Below are positions 14,618-23,616 of a DNA stretch of 64,000 bases, in pieces (positions within the stretch are counted from its first letter, which is position 1; every line of letters starts with the position of its first letter). The notes below the pieces were generated by a model, which did no database searches, had not been told where the DNA came from, and saw only the letters and a program-made list of their open reading frames with translations. This stretch comes from an uncultured Thiotrichaceae bacterium (GTDB lineage Bacteria; Pseudomonadota; Gammaproteobacteria; Thiotrichales; Thiotrichaceae). Location: contig CALAMO010000016.1 in the NCBI GenBank assembly GCA_937925855.1, positions 1 to 64,000 on the forward strand, given 5' to 3'. Made by a program: the position numbers and the translations under genes.

Positions 14618-15863
14618 CCCTATCCTGGCTGAAATGTTCAACAGCAGCCAGCGCACTCACCACGCCATCCTCATGAAATCCGTTGCGCCAGTAAGCGCCA
14701 CAATAATAGGTGCGCTGCCCGCCGTTAAGGGCGCGCTGCTGTGACTGGGCGCTAATACCTGTCGGGGTAAATACGGGGTGCTGATAATTCAGCGTTTTAA
14801 TGATTTTTTTATCCTCAATAGCACCGCTGTAATTTAAGGTGACACAAAAGGTCTCTGGTGTCTTAAGACCCTGCAAGATATTCATATCATAAGTGACGGC
14901 GACTCGCTCCTGCTCCTGCTGTGGGATATGGTAGTTCCAAGCCGCCCAGGCCAACGAGCGCCGTGGCAGCACTTGCGTGTCAGTGTGCAGAACAATAGCA
15001 TTATCCTGATAAGGAATCGCGCCGAGTATGCGGCTTTCATTGGCGGTGGGCTGGCTGAGCAGTTTCAGTGCCTGATCGCTGTGGGTGGCAATGAACACAT
15101 AGTCGAAATTCTCACGGCCATACTGTTCGGTGTGAATACTCACCCCAGCGGTGTGGCGCTCAATCTTCTGCACCGGACAGCGCGTGCGTATCCGATCGGC
15201 GAAACCGGCGGTGAGTTTGTCAATATAGCTATTGGAGCCGCCCTTAATCACCCGCCATTGCGGGCGATCATTCACGCTTAACAGGCCGTGATTAGCAAAG
15301 AAGCGTAGGAAGAACTGCGCCGGAAAGGTGAACATCACCTCCGGGTTCGCCGACCAGATCGCTGCGCCCATCGGTACAATATACTTGTCGATAAAAATCT
15401 GGCTGTAGCCACCCCGCGTGAGAAAATCGCCGAGGCTTAGCTCAGCAGCGGTGGGCTGTTGTAGAAAGGCATGGCCTTCTTTATTGAAGCGCAGAATGTC
15501 ACGGATCATGCGGTGAAAGCGTGGCCGGAATAGATTACTGCGCTGTGCAAACAGACTATTTAGCGTATTGCCGTTATATTCCAAGCCGCTGCGCTCGCAT
15601 TTTACGCTAAAGCTCATCTCAGTGGGCTGGGAGGCGACGCCCAGTTCATTCAACAGCGCGATGAAGTTCGGGTAAGTCCAGTCGTTAAACACAATAAAGC
15701 CGGTGTCTATATTGAGCATGCCCCTGTCGGTTTCGATGGCGTGGGTGTGGGTGTGCCCCCCGATATGAGCATTGGCCTCAAACAGCGTGACCTCATGCGC
15801 TTTATGTAAATGATAGGCCGCGGTGTTGCCGGAGATACCACTGCCGATAATCGCTATGCGCAT
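14607..15863 (-). CDS. NAD(P)-binding FAD-dependent oxidoreductase (amine-oxidase-like, COG2907 type)
   Basis: A 418-residue flavoprotein. The N-terminal IAIIGSGISGNTAAYHL is the GxGxxG dinucleotide site, EANAHIGGHTHTH is the FAD-ribose motif, and QRTYYCGAYWRNGFHEDGVVSAL is the C-terminal FAD contact. The family resembles amine oxidases and phytoene desaturases and often sits beside DUF1365 and Cfa genes. The likely substrate is an unsaturated or methylated fatty acyl chain (inference). The ATG follows the lipocalin stop without any gap, and the ribosome-binding site (GGAAG) lies inside that gene. Confidence 0.9.
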   Translation of the reverse strand: MRIAIIGSGISGNTAAYHLHKAHEVTLFEANAHIGGHTHTHAIETDRGMLNIDTGFIVFNDWTYPNFIALLNELGVASQPTEMSFSVKCERSGLEYNGNTLNSLFAQRSNLFRPRFHRMIRDILRFNKEGHAFLQQPTAAELSLGDFLTRGGYSQIFIDKYIVPMGAAIWSANPEVMFTFPAQFFLRFFANHGLLSVNDRPQWRVIKGGSNSYIDKLTAGFADRIRTRCPVQKIERHTAGVSIHTEQYGRENFDYVFIATHSDQALKLLSQPTANESRILGAIPYQDNAIVLHTDTQVLPRRSLAWAAWNYHIPQQEQERVAVTYDMNILQGLKTPETFCVTLNYSGAIEDKKIIKTLNYQHPVFTPTGISAQSQQRALNGGQRTYYCGAYWRNGFHEDGVVSALAAVEHFSQDRDDA

Positions 15864-16442
15864 TTAGACTTCCTTTTCGGTCGCGGCGCTGCTGGCTGGA
15901 TCTGCCCACTGTTGTGGCACGCGCTGAATTAGCTGAGCGTCGTAGCCTTGGTCAACGGCAAAATCAACCAACACCTGGTATTCCACTGCACTCAGTACGG
16001 GTTTGCGCGCCATAATCCAGAGGTAGTCGCGCTTGCTGCGCCCGATGATAGTGTGTTGATAATCCTCATCCAAGTAGATGATTTTATATTCCGCCTTAAA
16101 CGGCCACAGAAACTGCATGTCCCAGCTGGCGTTGCTCTGTGTATCGCGCACAAAGCCGGTGGGATGATATTGCTTACGCTCGCCTGCAAAGCTGCCGGCA
16201 TTAAACGTGAAAGTTGTTGCAATATCACCGTTGGCCTTTAACGCATAGCTCTCCACCGCGTTGTGTGCATCTTTTTCCAAGAAAGTTGGAATATTGGCGA
16301 TCACATACCAGTCGCCCATAAAGCGGGGCAGATCAACTTGAGCGACGGTTGGAATGGGTGTCATATTAGTGCTGCATCCGCTGTTTAAGCTGGCGATTAA
16401 TAACAGCCCGCCCAACAACAGGGCTTTGACGGTTTTGGTCAT
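15864..16442 (-). CDS. Lipocalin-family outer-membrane lipoprotein (Blc-like)
   Basis: 192 residues with a lipoprotein signal peptide ending in the lipobox LNSGC at about residue 23. FMGDWYVIANIPTFLE is the lipocalin GxW motif, and the C-terminal YLWIMARKPVLS plus YQVLVDFAVDQGYD are typical of bacterial lipocalin Blc. These proteins bind fatty acids or lysophospholipids in the outer membrane and are linked to membrane stress. Its place in the middle of a lipid-modification operon agrees with transport or storage of altered lipids. Confidence 0.92.
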   Translation of the reverse strand: MTKTVKALLLGGLLLIASLNSGCSTNMTPIPTVAQVDLPRFMGDWYVIANIPTFLEKDAHNAVESYALKANGDIATTFTFNAGSFAGERKQYHPTGFVRDTQSNASWDMQFLWPFKAEYKIIYLDEDYQHTIIGRSKRDYLWIMARKPVLSAVEYQVLVDFAVDQGYDAQLIQRVPQQWADPASSAATEKEV

Positions 16443-16481
16443 GGTGTGAATCCTTGTTGGCGTGAAATGCTTTCATGCGAA

Positions 16482-17126
16482 TCATTGCAGCACGTAGCGG
16501 ATGCGCTTGCCGTCGGCAAGTGATTCCAGCCCCAGCCAGCGATTTTTAGCGGAATACCACAGGTCAATCTGCAAATCCTGGCCGCTTAAACGGTAACGCT
16601 TGGCGGGCGTAGATTGACCGCTGGCCATAATCGTTTCATCTCCCATGGCTTGCAGACGCACCTCGACAAGCGCGCCGGTCTGTGAATTTAATAGCCGTGT
16701 TGCCTGCTTTAAATACGCTAGATTCCAGTAGGCAAAGCTTTGGAGGCAAGGTGGCAGTTGAGCGTCCGTTTTGGCGGTTTGAATGCGGAAGCCACTGGGG
16801 CTGCGGCTGCCATTGACCACAAGCTGTTCACCGTTGTCATTCGTACTGGCCTGCATGCGGGTCAGACAGGCCCCCTGCCAGTTTTCGGTATTGTCATGCT
16901 GATAACGATAGACGGTAAAGCCGAGAATTTTAACGCTTAGACGGGCTTGCGTCTTAACTTCGGTCATATCGTTTTGCTGGCGCAGGTTAAAATTGTGCTG
17001 GCCGATGGGCTGATCGTCTAATAGCACCTGAAAGCGCCAGCTGTCGGCCATCGTCGCATGTGCGGGTAAGGTGGGCAGCGCAGCAAATAACATCAAGGTA
17101 AGCAGCGGTATAAGAAATGTTTTCAT
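16482..17126 (-). CDS. Secreted DUF6134-like protein
   Basis: 214 residues from the ATG at 17126, which begins a clear Sec signal peptide (MKTFLIPLLTLMLFAALPTL, cleavage likely after AHA). The rest is beta-rich (WRFQVLLDDQPIGQHNFNLR and similar), consistent with a periplasmic lipid-binding-like barrel. I assign DUF6134 from general resemblance and operon company, not from a diagnostic motif. The frame continues upstream, but the chosen start follows the DUF1295 stop by one base, with GTGAG as the ribosome-binding site. Confidence 0.75.
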   Translation of the reverse strand: MKTFLIPLLTLMLFAALPTLPAHATMADSWRFQVLLDDQPIGQHNFNLRQQNDMTEVKTQARLSVKILGFTVYRYQHDNTENWQGACLTRMQASTNDNGEQLVVNGSRSPSGFRIQTAKTDAQLPPCLQSFAYWNLAYLKQATRLLNSQTGALVEVRLQAMGDETIMASGQSTPAKRYRLSGQDLQIDLWYSAKNRWLGLESLADGKRIRYVLQ

Positions 17127-17127
17127 C

Positions 17128-17910
17128 TCACACCTTGCGTGGAAACCAGGGAATAAAGGCATTTGTTTCCTTTATGTATTGGCTATAAGCCGGGCGGCGC
17201 TCGGCGATGTCTTGCTCCAGCATGGCGACGCCGGAAACCTTTAGCAATAGAATCGTCATCAGCAGCGGTGACAGAATACTCCAATAACCGCCGGCTGCCA
17301 GTGCCAGCAGGAAGAATCCCCACCAGATGACGCATTCGCCGAAGTAGTTGGGATGGCGGGTATAGCGCCACAGTCCCTGATTATAAACCTTGCCTTTGCT
17401 CGCGGGATCAGCTTTAAAGCGCGCCATCTGATAATCACCAATGCTTTCAAACAGCATACCAAAGAGCCACAGCGCCACTCCGGCATAATCCAGCCAACCC
17501 AGCGGTGCACTGCTAGTGCTAGTGGCCAGTAGCGGTAATACAACGATCCAGCCGAGCACGGCCTGTAGGCCAAACACAATGTAAATGCTCTTGAAGGTGA
17601 AATTGGGTTCGTTATTCGCGCGGATCCGCTGATAGCGGTAATCTTCTTCTTGCCCCCAGTGTACCCAGGTAATGTGTGCGCACAAGCGAAGCGCCCAAAC
17701 CGCCAGCAGAATATAGGCCAGCGTGCGTCGTGGACTGTCTGCACTGCTGGCGTAAAAGAAAGTGGCGCCCCCCAGTAAAATCATCAGTGACCATAGGCTG
17801 TCCACGATGCTGACATCCTTTTTTAGCAGGCTTAGTACCCAGCCCGCGAGACCTAATAGCAGCATCGCGGCTAGAGCCATTAAATAAAGTGTCCCGTCAA
17901 ACATTAGCAT
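17128..17910 (-). CDS. DUF1295 membrane protein (steroid 5-alpha-reductase-like)
   Basis: 260 residues with about six hydrophobic helices. The C-terminal LWRYTRHPNYFGECVIWWGF is the NADPH/lipid-binding signature shared by DUF1295, isoprenylcysteine methyltransferases and steroid reductases. Such proteins reduce or methylate lipid substrates in the membrane; the exact reaction is unknown. It is tightly packed between DUF2878 (14 bases upstream) and the DUF6134-like gene. Confidence 0.88.
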   Translation of the reverse strand: MLMFDGTLYLMALAAMLLLGLAGWVLSLLKKDVSIVDSLWSLMILLGGATFFYASSADSPRRTLAYILLAVWALRLCAHITWVHWGQEEDYRYQRIRANNEPNFTFKSIYIVFGLQAVLGWIVVLPLLATSTSSAPLGWLDYAGVALWLFGMLFESIGDYQMARFKADPASKGKVYNQGLWRYTRHPNYFGECVIWWGFFLLALAAGGYWSILSPLLMTILLLKVSGVAMLEQDIAERRPAYSQYIKETNAFIPWFPRKV

Positions 17911-17924
17911 AGCTCCGATTTGGA

Positions 17925-18479
17925 TTAGTGATTTGGATTAGTGGTGGATTGGGAGGTAGCATAACCGTCGCTACGCTTAGCGACCGCAACTAGGAGCGGA
18001 AACAGTACCGCCCAGGCTGTGGCAATAATCAGCAGCGCTAGCAGCGTATCAGGGAATACAACGCCGCCCAAACGTTGCCCCGCAAGATAAGATAGCGGCG
18101 CTAATACCGCACCCAGCAAAGCCAGGAGCGGCAGTGATAAGCCTTTTATCCAGCGCATGGAAACATTCAGCGTGGTCGCAAACAGCCCCCAGAGCAGCAC
18201 CATCCAGTGCGGCGCAAAACCCTCAAACACAACGCCACTGGCGTATTGGCTGATTTGGCTGAGGGTGAGTATTGATTCAAAGGCGATGCCGATACCAAGT
18301 GCAACCAGCAGTAGGCGCACTTCCAGTAGCCGGTTTGGTGCCTGCCACAGGTGAATACCGATAATCACGAGGGCAGCGCCGCTGCCTGCTATGGCCAGCT
18401 GATTAGCGCCGCCAAGGACACAGGCCAACCAACCGAGCTGGAACAGAATAAAATTGCTGATGAGCAGTCTGCGTGACAT
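17925..18479 (-). CDS. DUF2878 membrane protein
   Basis: 184 residues, almost entirely hydrophobic, with five or six membrane helices. The FILFQLGWLACVLGG start and the PHWMVLLWGLFATTLNVSMRWI segment match the DUF2878 family, whose members occur in the same Cfa/DUF1365 operons in other gammaproteobacteria. The function is unknown. It begins two bases after the stop of the methyltransferase gene. Confidence 0.85.
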   Translation of the reverse strand: MSRRLLISNFILFQLGWLACVLGGANQLAIAGSGAALVIIGIHLWQAPNRLLEVRLLLVALGIGIAFESILTLSQISQYASGVVFEGFAPHWMVLLWGLFATTLNVSMRWIKGLSLPLLALLGAVLAPLSYLAGQRLGGVVFPDTLLALLIIATAWAVLFPLLVAVAKRSDGYATSQSTTNPNH

Positions 18480-18481
18480 GA

Positions 18482-19531
18482 TTAACCCCTGCGCTTAGTG
18501 AAGCGGTAATGGCTGACATACCACTCCTGCCCGTGATTGTAGCCAAACAGTTCTGCACAAGCCATAAAGAATATACGCCAGCGCATCCACCAGATTTGCG
18601 TCGCCTCTGCGCCATAAGTGGCTGCAAGCGTGGTGCGTACCTGTGCTTCCTGCGCATCTGTTTCCGCCAGCCAAGCGTTACAGGTCTTTTCATAGTGTTG
18701 TCCCCGCCAGCGCCACTGCCGCTCAATGCTAAGGTCGTTCTGAAAATACAGCGGCAGGTCATCGGATGGCATCATGCCGCCGGAGAAAAAATGACGGCTC
18801 ATCCAGTCGCTGGCGTCTTTATCTTCAAATAAATAGGGCACGCTGCAGTGTACAAAGATATGCTTAAAGAACTTGCCGTCTTCGGTGAGCCAGTCGCTGA
18901 CTTTACGGTATAGCGTTTCCCAGTTACGCATATGTTCGAACATTTCCACCGAGACCACGCGGTCAAATTCATGGTTGGTGTTAAATTCGTTCATATCACA
19001 GGTAATAATGCGCAGGTTGGTGAGCTTGCGCTGGGCAGCCTGAGCTTCGATATGAGCGCGTTGGGAGGCTGAATTAGACACGGCGGTGATGTGGCTGTTT
19101 GGGTAATGGCTTGCCATCCATAAGGTGAGCGAACCCCAGCCACAGCCGAGCTCAAGCACGCGCTGCCCGTCCGCTAGGTCGGCATGTTCACACGTCTGTG
19201 CCAGCCCGGCGGCTTCGGCCTGTTCTAGCGTGGTGACTCCTTCCGGCCAGAAACAGCAGCTGTATTTATAGTGTGGGCCCAGTGCCTGTTCGAAAAACGC
19301 AGCGGGCACTTCATAATGCTGCTCGTTGGCTTTTTCAGGTACCACTGCGATAGGTGCACTTCGCATGCTCGCAATAAAATCTTGCTGTTGCAGCGCCATT
19401 TGTTCGCAGTCCGTCGCATTGATCTCAAGCAGACGCTGCGCTAATAGGCGGCGAATACCATGGCGAATGGCGGTATCGGGCACATAACCCTGTTCGGTCC
19501 AGTTTAGAATTTTAGTGGTTGCCTGAGCCAT
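18482..19531 (-). CDS. CFA-synthase-like SAM-dependent methyltransferase
   Basis: 349 residues, shorter than the Cfa at 12498 and lacking its N-terminal lipid domain. NEQHYEVPAAFFEQALGPHYKYSC corresponds to the substrate segment, VLELGCGWGSLTLWMASHYP is the SAM site, and FDRVVSVEMFEHMRNWETL plus FSGGMMPSDDLPLYFQ are the COG2230 core. It is the first gene of the eight-gene operon. Similar methyltransferases make methyl-branched or furan fatty acid precursors in alphaproteobacteria (UfaM), so that is a possible role. Upstream, 19608-19627 holds two spaced TTGTAT/TTGTATAA motifs that may bind a regulator. Confidence 0.88.
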   Translation of the reverse strand: MAQATTKILNWTEQGYVPDTAIRHGIRRLLAQRLLEINATDCEQMALQQQDFIASMRSAPIAVVPEKANEQHYEVPAAFFEQALGPHYKYSCCFWPEGVTTLEQAEAAGLAQTCEHADLADGQRVLELGCGWGSLTLWMASHYPNSHITAVSNSASQRAHIEAQAAQRKLTNLRIITCDMNEFNTNHEFDRVVSVEMFEHMRNWETLYRKVSDWLTEDGKFFKHIFVHCSVPYLFEDKDASDWMSRHFFSGGMMPSDDLPLYFQNDLSIERQWRWRGQHYEKTCNAWLAETDAQEAQVRTTLAATYGAEATQIWWMRWRIFFMACAELFGYNHGQEWYVSHYRFTKRRG

Positions 19532-19688
19532 TAGCTTTATTCCTATGCTGCTGTAATCGATTTAGATTAGCAAGCATAACGTCAATGCAACGTGAAAACC
19601 CTGGTATTTGTATCGTTTTTGTATAATCTGCGCATAAAGACTGTTTAGCTTAGCTCACACGCTGTCTCATGGCCGTGAGCTGCATCAC

Positions 19689-20450
19689 TTAAGTTCGCCG
19701 CCACAGCCCACGCAGCAAAATAAACGTCGCCAATAAGATGGCGGCCGCCAGCAGCATGGTGGCGGCACCAGCCACTTCTGGGGTCGTGCTTTGCTTGCTC
19801 ATAATGCCAAAAGCGGCCCAGGCAATCACCAGCCCATAAATAGCATCACGTCGAAATAGCACAACCAGCGCAGCAATCACCGCTACCAGTGCCAGTTTAA
19901 GCAATGTCCAGTTTACCGCATCCAGGCCAACATTATCCCAGCCATAGGCAGTTTGCAGGACGCTAAGATTAGCGATAGTTGCGACGCTGATCCAAGCGGT
20001 ATAGAGGCTAAACGGCAGCTGTAGAAAAAGCTTTTCATCCCAGCGGGTGGGCCGCGTAGCGATGCCTAGCGCTCGATAAATCGTAAGCATGATCGACAGA
20101 ATGAGCAGCATAACCAGCAGGGATAGCGCCAGCAAACCGTAATGCCAGCAAAAAATCCAGGCGATATTAGCCACACAGCTGAGAATAAACAGCTGGCTGG
20201 TGCGCGCCACCAAAGCGTTACTGCGCTGTGCCGGTAAGGCCTGATAAATGACAAAACCCGCCAGCGCCAGATAAATCACCCCCCAAATCGCAAAGGTAAA
20301 AGACGCCGGAGTAAATAGTGAGGGGTATAGATCAGCAATATCTTTTTGGGTCACCCCACCGAACGGTATCGCATTCGATAAGTAGTTAATGGCTAAGACG
20401 GCGATAATAGCAATAATACTCCCGCCCCAATCGGAGAACCTACGTTCCAT
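19689..20450 (-). CDS. TspO/MBR-like (tryptophan-rich sensory) membrane protein
   Basis: 253 residues with about seven hydrophobic helices. The SLFTPASFTFAIWGVIYLAL segment resembles the PPgwvFgxvWtxLY signature of TspO proteins, and ANIAWIFCWHYG corresponds to the later Trp-rich helix. TspO-type proteins bind porphyrins and are tied to light and oxidative stress in Rhodobacter, which would fit the adjacent light-sensor genes. It lies 36 bases downstream of the response regulator on the same strand. Confidence 0.75.
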   Translation of the reverse strand: MERRFSDWGGSIIAIIAVLAINYLSNAIPFGGVTQKDIADLYPSLFTPASFTFAIWGVIYLALAGFVIYQALPAQRSNALVARTSQLFILSCVANIAWIFCWHYGLLALSLLVMLLILSIMLTIYRALGIATRPTRWDEKLFLQLPFSLYTAWISVATIANLSVLQTAYGWDNVGLDAVNWTLLKLALVAVIAALVVLFRRDAIYGLVIAWAAFGIMSKQSTTPEVAGAATMLLAAAILLATFILLRGLWRRT

Positions 20451-20485
20451 GTGAAAACACTCCTTTTTTCAAGCTGTTCAGGCAA

Positions 20486-21163
20486 TTAGGCTTCGGCCAC
20501 TAAACGCAGGCCAATGCCTTTAACGGTTTGAATCATGGCAAACTCAAACGGATGGTCAACAATTTTACGCAAATTATAGATGTGACTGCGCAATACATCG
20601 GTATCAGGGATATTGTCACCCCAAAGTTCCTGTTGGATGGCTTCACGGCTGACTACAGCCGGTGATTCACGCATCAGGATGCGTAAAATCCGAAAGCCGG
20701 TGGGGGAGAGATTAAGTTCATGTTGAGCACGCCAAGCCCGTTGGCTGCTGCTATCCAAGCTCAGGCTACTGATCTGCTGCAGTTTTTGAGTGACCTCACC
20801 GCGCTGGCGTTTAATGAGTGCGGTTAGGCGAGCGACTAGCTCCTGATTCTCAAACGGCTTGACCAGATAATCATCCGCACCGGCGCTAAAGCCGTTCAGT
20901 TTGTCGCTCAGCTGATCAAGCGCTGTCAGCATCAAAATGGGTATATCGACATTATAGGTCGTGCGTAGCTGCTGGCAAATACTAAAGCCGTCAATATCCG
21001 GTAGATTAATATCGAGCACGATGGCATCGTAGCTTTGAGTTCTAGCCAATTCCAGCCCATGCAGGCCACGTGCCGCATAGTCGACTTCGATGTTTTCAGT
21101 CGCGAGGTAATCTATAATGGTTTCCGCCAGCAGGTGGTGGTCTTCAACCAGTAGGATCATCAT
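20486..21163 (-). CDS. OmpR-family response regulator (orphan)
   Basis: 225 residues. The receiver domain has the acidic pocket and phospho-acceptor in YDAIVLDINLPDIDGF, the switch Thr in ILMLTALDQ and the conserved Lys in DDYLVKPFEN. The C-terminal winged helix runs from LSPTGFRILRILM to RSHIYNLRKIVD and VKGIGLRLV. No histidine kinase is adjacent. It lies 11 bases after the B12-regulator gene, so the two are probably co-transcribed and may share a stress signal. Confidence 0.93.
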   Translation of the reverse strand: MMILLVEDHHLLAETIIDYLATENIEVDYAARGLHGLELARTQSYDAIVLDINLPDIDGFSICQQLRTTYNVDIPILMLTALDQLSDKLNGFSAGADDYLVKPFENQELVARLTALIKRQRGEVTQKLQQISSLSLDSSSQRAWRAQHELNLSPTGFRILRILMRESPAVVSREAIQQELWGDNIPDTDVLRSHIYNLRKIVDHPFEFAMIQTVKGIGLRLVAEA

Positions 21164-21174
21164 GCTTGGAACCG

Positions 21175-22098
21175 TTATCTGGGATTTGGTAAATATTGAT
21201 TGATCACATTCAAACCCGATTCAATTTCGTCCGTAGTCGGAATAGCGCCCGCTTCAGAAAGCTGCAGCGCATGATTCTTTGCTACCTTGCCACCAACAAA
21301 CACAGGAATATCTAGCTGACGACACAATCGAGGCAAATCCTCCTGTAGTAACTCAGCCGCCGGGTCATTTGACCCAGACAGCACTAGCGCATCAGCTTCA
21401 ATGCGCTGCGCGGCAGGTATCAGCGGCCCCAAAGGCATATTGGCACCAAACAAAATGACCTGATAGCCTTTTTCCTGCGCGGCCAGTGCAAATAACAGAA
21501 TACCCGTGACGTGCTGTTCACCGGGCAGGCAGGCCGTGATCACCACCGGCCCCTGGAGCTGGCGGCGCTGGTGGTGGAAGCGCGCGCCCAATTTATTGCG
21601 CAGGTAAACACTAAAGAAATGCTCTTCAGCCACAGCCGTTTCTGACAGGTCCATTTCCCAGCGTCGCCCCAGCTCTTGCAATAAGGGAATCAGCAGGCGA
21701 TTAGTCACCGCACCAATTGGATGCAGCGACAACATCTGGTTATACAGCTCATCAAGCTGGGCCTCATCGAAGTCAGTGATCGCAGCGACCATTTTTTCAA
21801 GTGTCACCTGCCAGGTGTTTTGCACCTTTTGGATCAATGCCTCTGGCGTTTTATCTCTGACCCGTAAGGCTTCTTTCATTTGGCCGACCGGAATACCCTG
21901 TTCCATTAAGGCCAGTACTTCCTTAATGCAATCAACGTCCGTCTGGCTGTAGAGTCGTCGCCCAGTTGCGGTACGCTGCGGTATCACTAGTGCATAGCGT
22001 CTCTCCCAGGCGCGCAGTGTAATCGCATTGACGCCAGTCATCTCAGACACTGCACCAATAGGGTAAAGCCCCTGGAGGGAGTTAGGTGGTTTGCTCAT
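21175..22098 (-). CDS. MerR-type regulator with B12-binding domain (LitR/CarH family)
   Basis: 307 residues. The N-terminal MerR helix-turn-helix reads YPIGAVSEMTGVNAITLRAWERRYAL. The middle helical domain has W147 and E159-H160, and the cobalamin domain has PGEQHVTGILL with the axial ligand candidate His196. This is the plan of CarH/LitR photoreceptors, in which adenosylcobalamin holds a repressor tetramer on DNA in the dark and light breaks it. The W-to-EH spacing is two residues longer than I recall for Thermus CarH. It diverges from a photolyase gene across an 88-base region, the classic arrangement for light-induced photolyase. Confidence 0.92.
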   Translation of the reverse strand: MSKPPNSLQGLYPIGAVSEMTGVNAITLRAWERRYALVIPQRTATGRRLYSQTDVDCIKEVLALMEQGIPVGQMKEALRVRDKTPEALIQKVQNTWQVTLEKMVAAITDFDEAQLDELYNQMLSLHPIGAVTNRLLIPLLQELGRRWEMDLSETAVAEEHFFSVYLRNKLGARFHHQRRQLQGPVVITACLPGEQHVTGILLFALAAQEKGYQVILFGANMPLGPLIPAAQRIEADALVLSGSNDPAAELLQEDLPRLCRQLDIPVFVGGKVAKNHALQLSEAGAIPTTDEIESGLNVINQYLPNPR

Positions 22099-22122
22099 TG
22101 TGGTTTACTCAGTTAAAAAGCC

Positions 22123-22145
22123 TTATACTTATGCAAAAGTTATAC
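22123..22145. promoter_or_regulatory. Candidate operator between the B12 regulator and photolyase genes
   Basis: TATACTT (22124-22130) and AAGTTATA (22137-22144) form an imperfect inverted repeat with one extra base, 25-50 bases from the regulator start and about 40-60 bases before the photolyase start. The placement suits a MerR/LitR site controlling both divergent genes. Not verified against any known site. Confidence 0.45.
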
Positions 22146-22186
22146 GCTTAATCGCCTATCCTTTGTTTTATTTGGGAAATTGTCAA

Positions 22187-23608
22187 ATGTCTATCGGTTT
22201 ATTGTGGTTTCGGCAGGACTTACGTTTGGCTGATAACCCGGCGTTGCACGCAGCGCTAGCAGAGTGTTCCCAGATAATACCCGTATTTATTGATGAAGAC
22301 GGTGGCAACAGCGGCTTACAACCCGCGCAGAGTGCGGCCAGCCATGTCTGGCTGCATCATAATCTACTGGATCTCCAGCAGCGCCTAAAGGCCAAAGGGG
22401 CGACGTTGGTGCTGCGGCGCGGTGCGGCACTGAGCTGCCTGCAACAGCTGCAACAGGAAACCGGAGCCACGCACCTCTATTGGAACCGACGTTATGATCC
22501 ACGAGGGATAGCGTGCGATACCGCGATTAAACAGCAGCTGGCAGCGGAGTGTAACCTACGCAGTTTTAACGGCGCACTGCTGAGCGAGCCGTGGACGGTG
22601 CTCAAGAAGGATGAAACCCCGTATCGGGTGTTTACCGCGTTTTGGAAGGCAAAATTAAAGCAGGGTCTAGCGACTTTACCGCTGCCAGAACCGGCGCGCA
22701 TTACCGGCCCAACACAGCGTGTCAGTAGTCTAAACCTGGATGAATTGGCTTATCTGCCGGCGGTGCGCTGGGATGTCGCTATGATGCAACACTGGCAGGT
22801 CGGCGAGGTGGCAGCACACCGTGCGCTGGACGTACTGATTGAGCAGCGCATCGCAACGTACAAAGCGCGGCGTGATTTTCCGGCAGAGGCGGGTACCTCA
22901 CAGCTGTCGCCGCACCTGCATTTTGGCACGCTGAGTCCGCGTCAGCTGTGGCACTATGCCCAGGCTTACTTGGCAGAAAACCCAGCAGCAGAGGAGGGCG
23001 TGCGCTGCTTTTTATCCGAAATTGGCTGGCGGGAATTTGCTTATTATCTGCTGTACCACTTCCCACATATGGTCGACGGTGCGCTTGATCAGCGTTTTAA
23101 TGTGTTTCCGTGGCGCGAGGCGGAGGACTACGCAGCGGATTTACAGCGCTGGCAGCAGGGCCAAACCGGCTTACCGATTATTGACGCTGGGATGCGCCAG
23201 CTCTATGCCACGGGCTGGATGCATAATCGGGTGCGGATGATCGTAGCCTCACTGTTGACGAAGAACCTGTTGGTGCCGTGGCAGGCGGGGGAACAGTGGT
23301 TTCGTGCTACGCTGGTGGATGCTGATTTGGCGAGTAATACCATGGGCTGGCAGTGGGTGGCTGGCTGTGGTGCCGATGCCGCGCCGTATTTTCGGATTTT
23401 TAATCCGGTCTTACAAAGCGAAAAGTTTGATAAAGCCGGAGATTATATTCGCCGCTGGGTGCCGGAACTGCGCGACCGCGATAATAAACAGATTCACCAA
23501 CCCAGAGAACGCGGCGACGGCGTGAAAGGCTATCCCTTGGCCCTAGTCGATCTAAAGGCCAGCCGCCAGCGCGCGCTGGAGCGCTTCGGGGTGATTAAGA
23601 AAGGCTAG
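22187..23608 (+). CDS. phrB: Deoxyribodipyrimidine photolyase (class I CPD type)
   Basis: 473 residues. It repairs cyclobutane pyrimidine dimers using FAD and blue light. GLLWFRQDLRLADNPAL begins the antenna-binding domain. YKARRDFPAEAGTSQLSPHLHFGTLSPRQ and CFLSEIGWREFAYYLLYHFP lie in the FAD domain, and GLPIIDAGMRQLYATGWMHNRVRMIVASLLTKNLL with NTMGWQWVAGCGADAAPYFRIFNP is the photolyase signature. The frame is open from 22091, overlapping the divergent gene, but ATG 22187 gives the conserved family start. Confidence 0.96.
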   Translation: MSIGLLWFRQDLRLADNPALHAALAECSQIIPVFIDEDGGNSGLQPAQSAASHVWLHHNLLDLQQRLKAKGATLVLRRGAALSCLQQLQQETGATHLYWNRRYDPRGIACDTAIKQQLAAECNLRSFNGALLSEPWTVLKKDETPYRVFTAFWKAKLKQGLATLPLPEPARITGPTQRVSSLNLDELAYLPAVRWDVAMMQHWQVGEVAAHRALDVLIEQRIATYKARRDFPAEAGTSQLSPHLHFGTLSPRQLWHYAQAYLAENPAAEEGVRCFLSEIGWREFAYYLLYHFPHMVDGALDQRFNVFPWREAEDYAADLQRWQQGQTGLPIIDAGMRQLYATGWMHNRVRMIVASLLTKNLLVPWQAGEQWFRATLVDADLASNTMGWQWVAGCGADAAPYFRIFNPVLQSEKFDKAGDYIRRWVPELRDRDNKQIHQPRERGDGVKGYPLALVDLKASRQRALERFGVIKKG

Positions 23609-23616
23609 TGCATACA

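Noticed and set aside
16482-17162. Start at 17162 for the DUF6134-like gene
   Set aside because: The extra residues overlap the upstream gene and precede an excellent signal peptide that begins at 17126.
22091-22186. Longer photolyase starting at 22091
   Set aside because: The extension overlaps the start of the divergent regulator and the shared promoter, and photolyases begin at the GLLWFRQDLRL strand.
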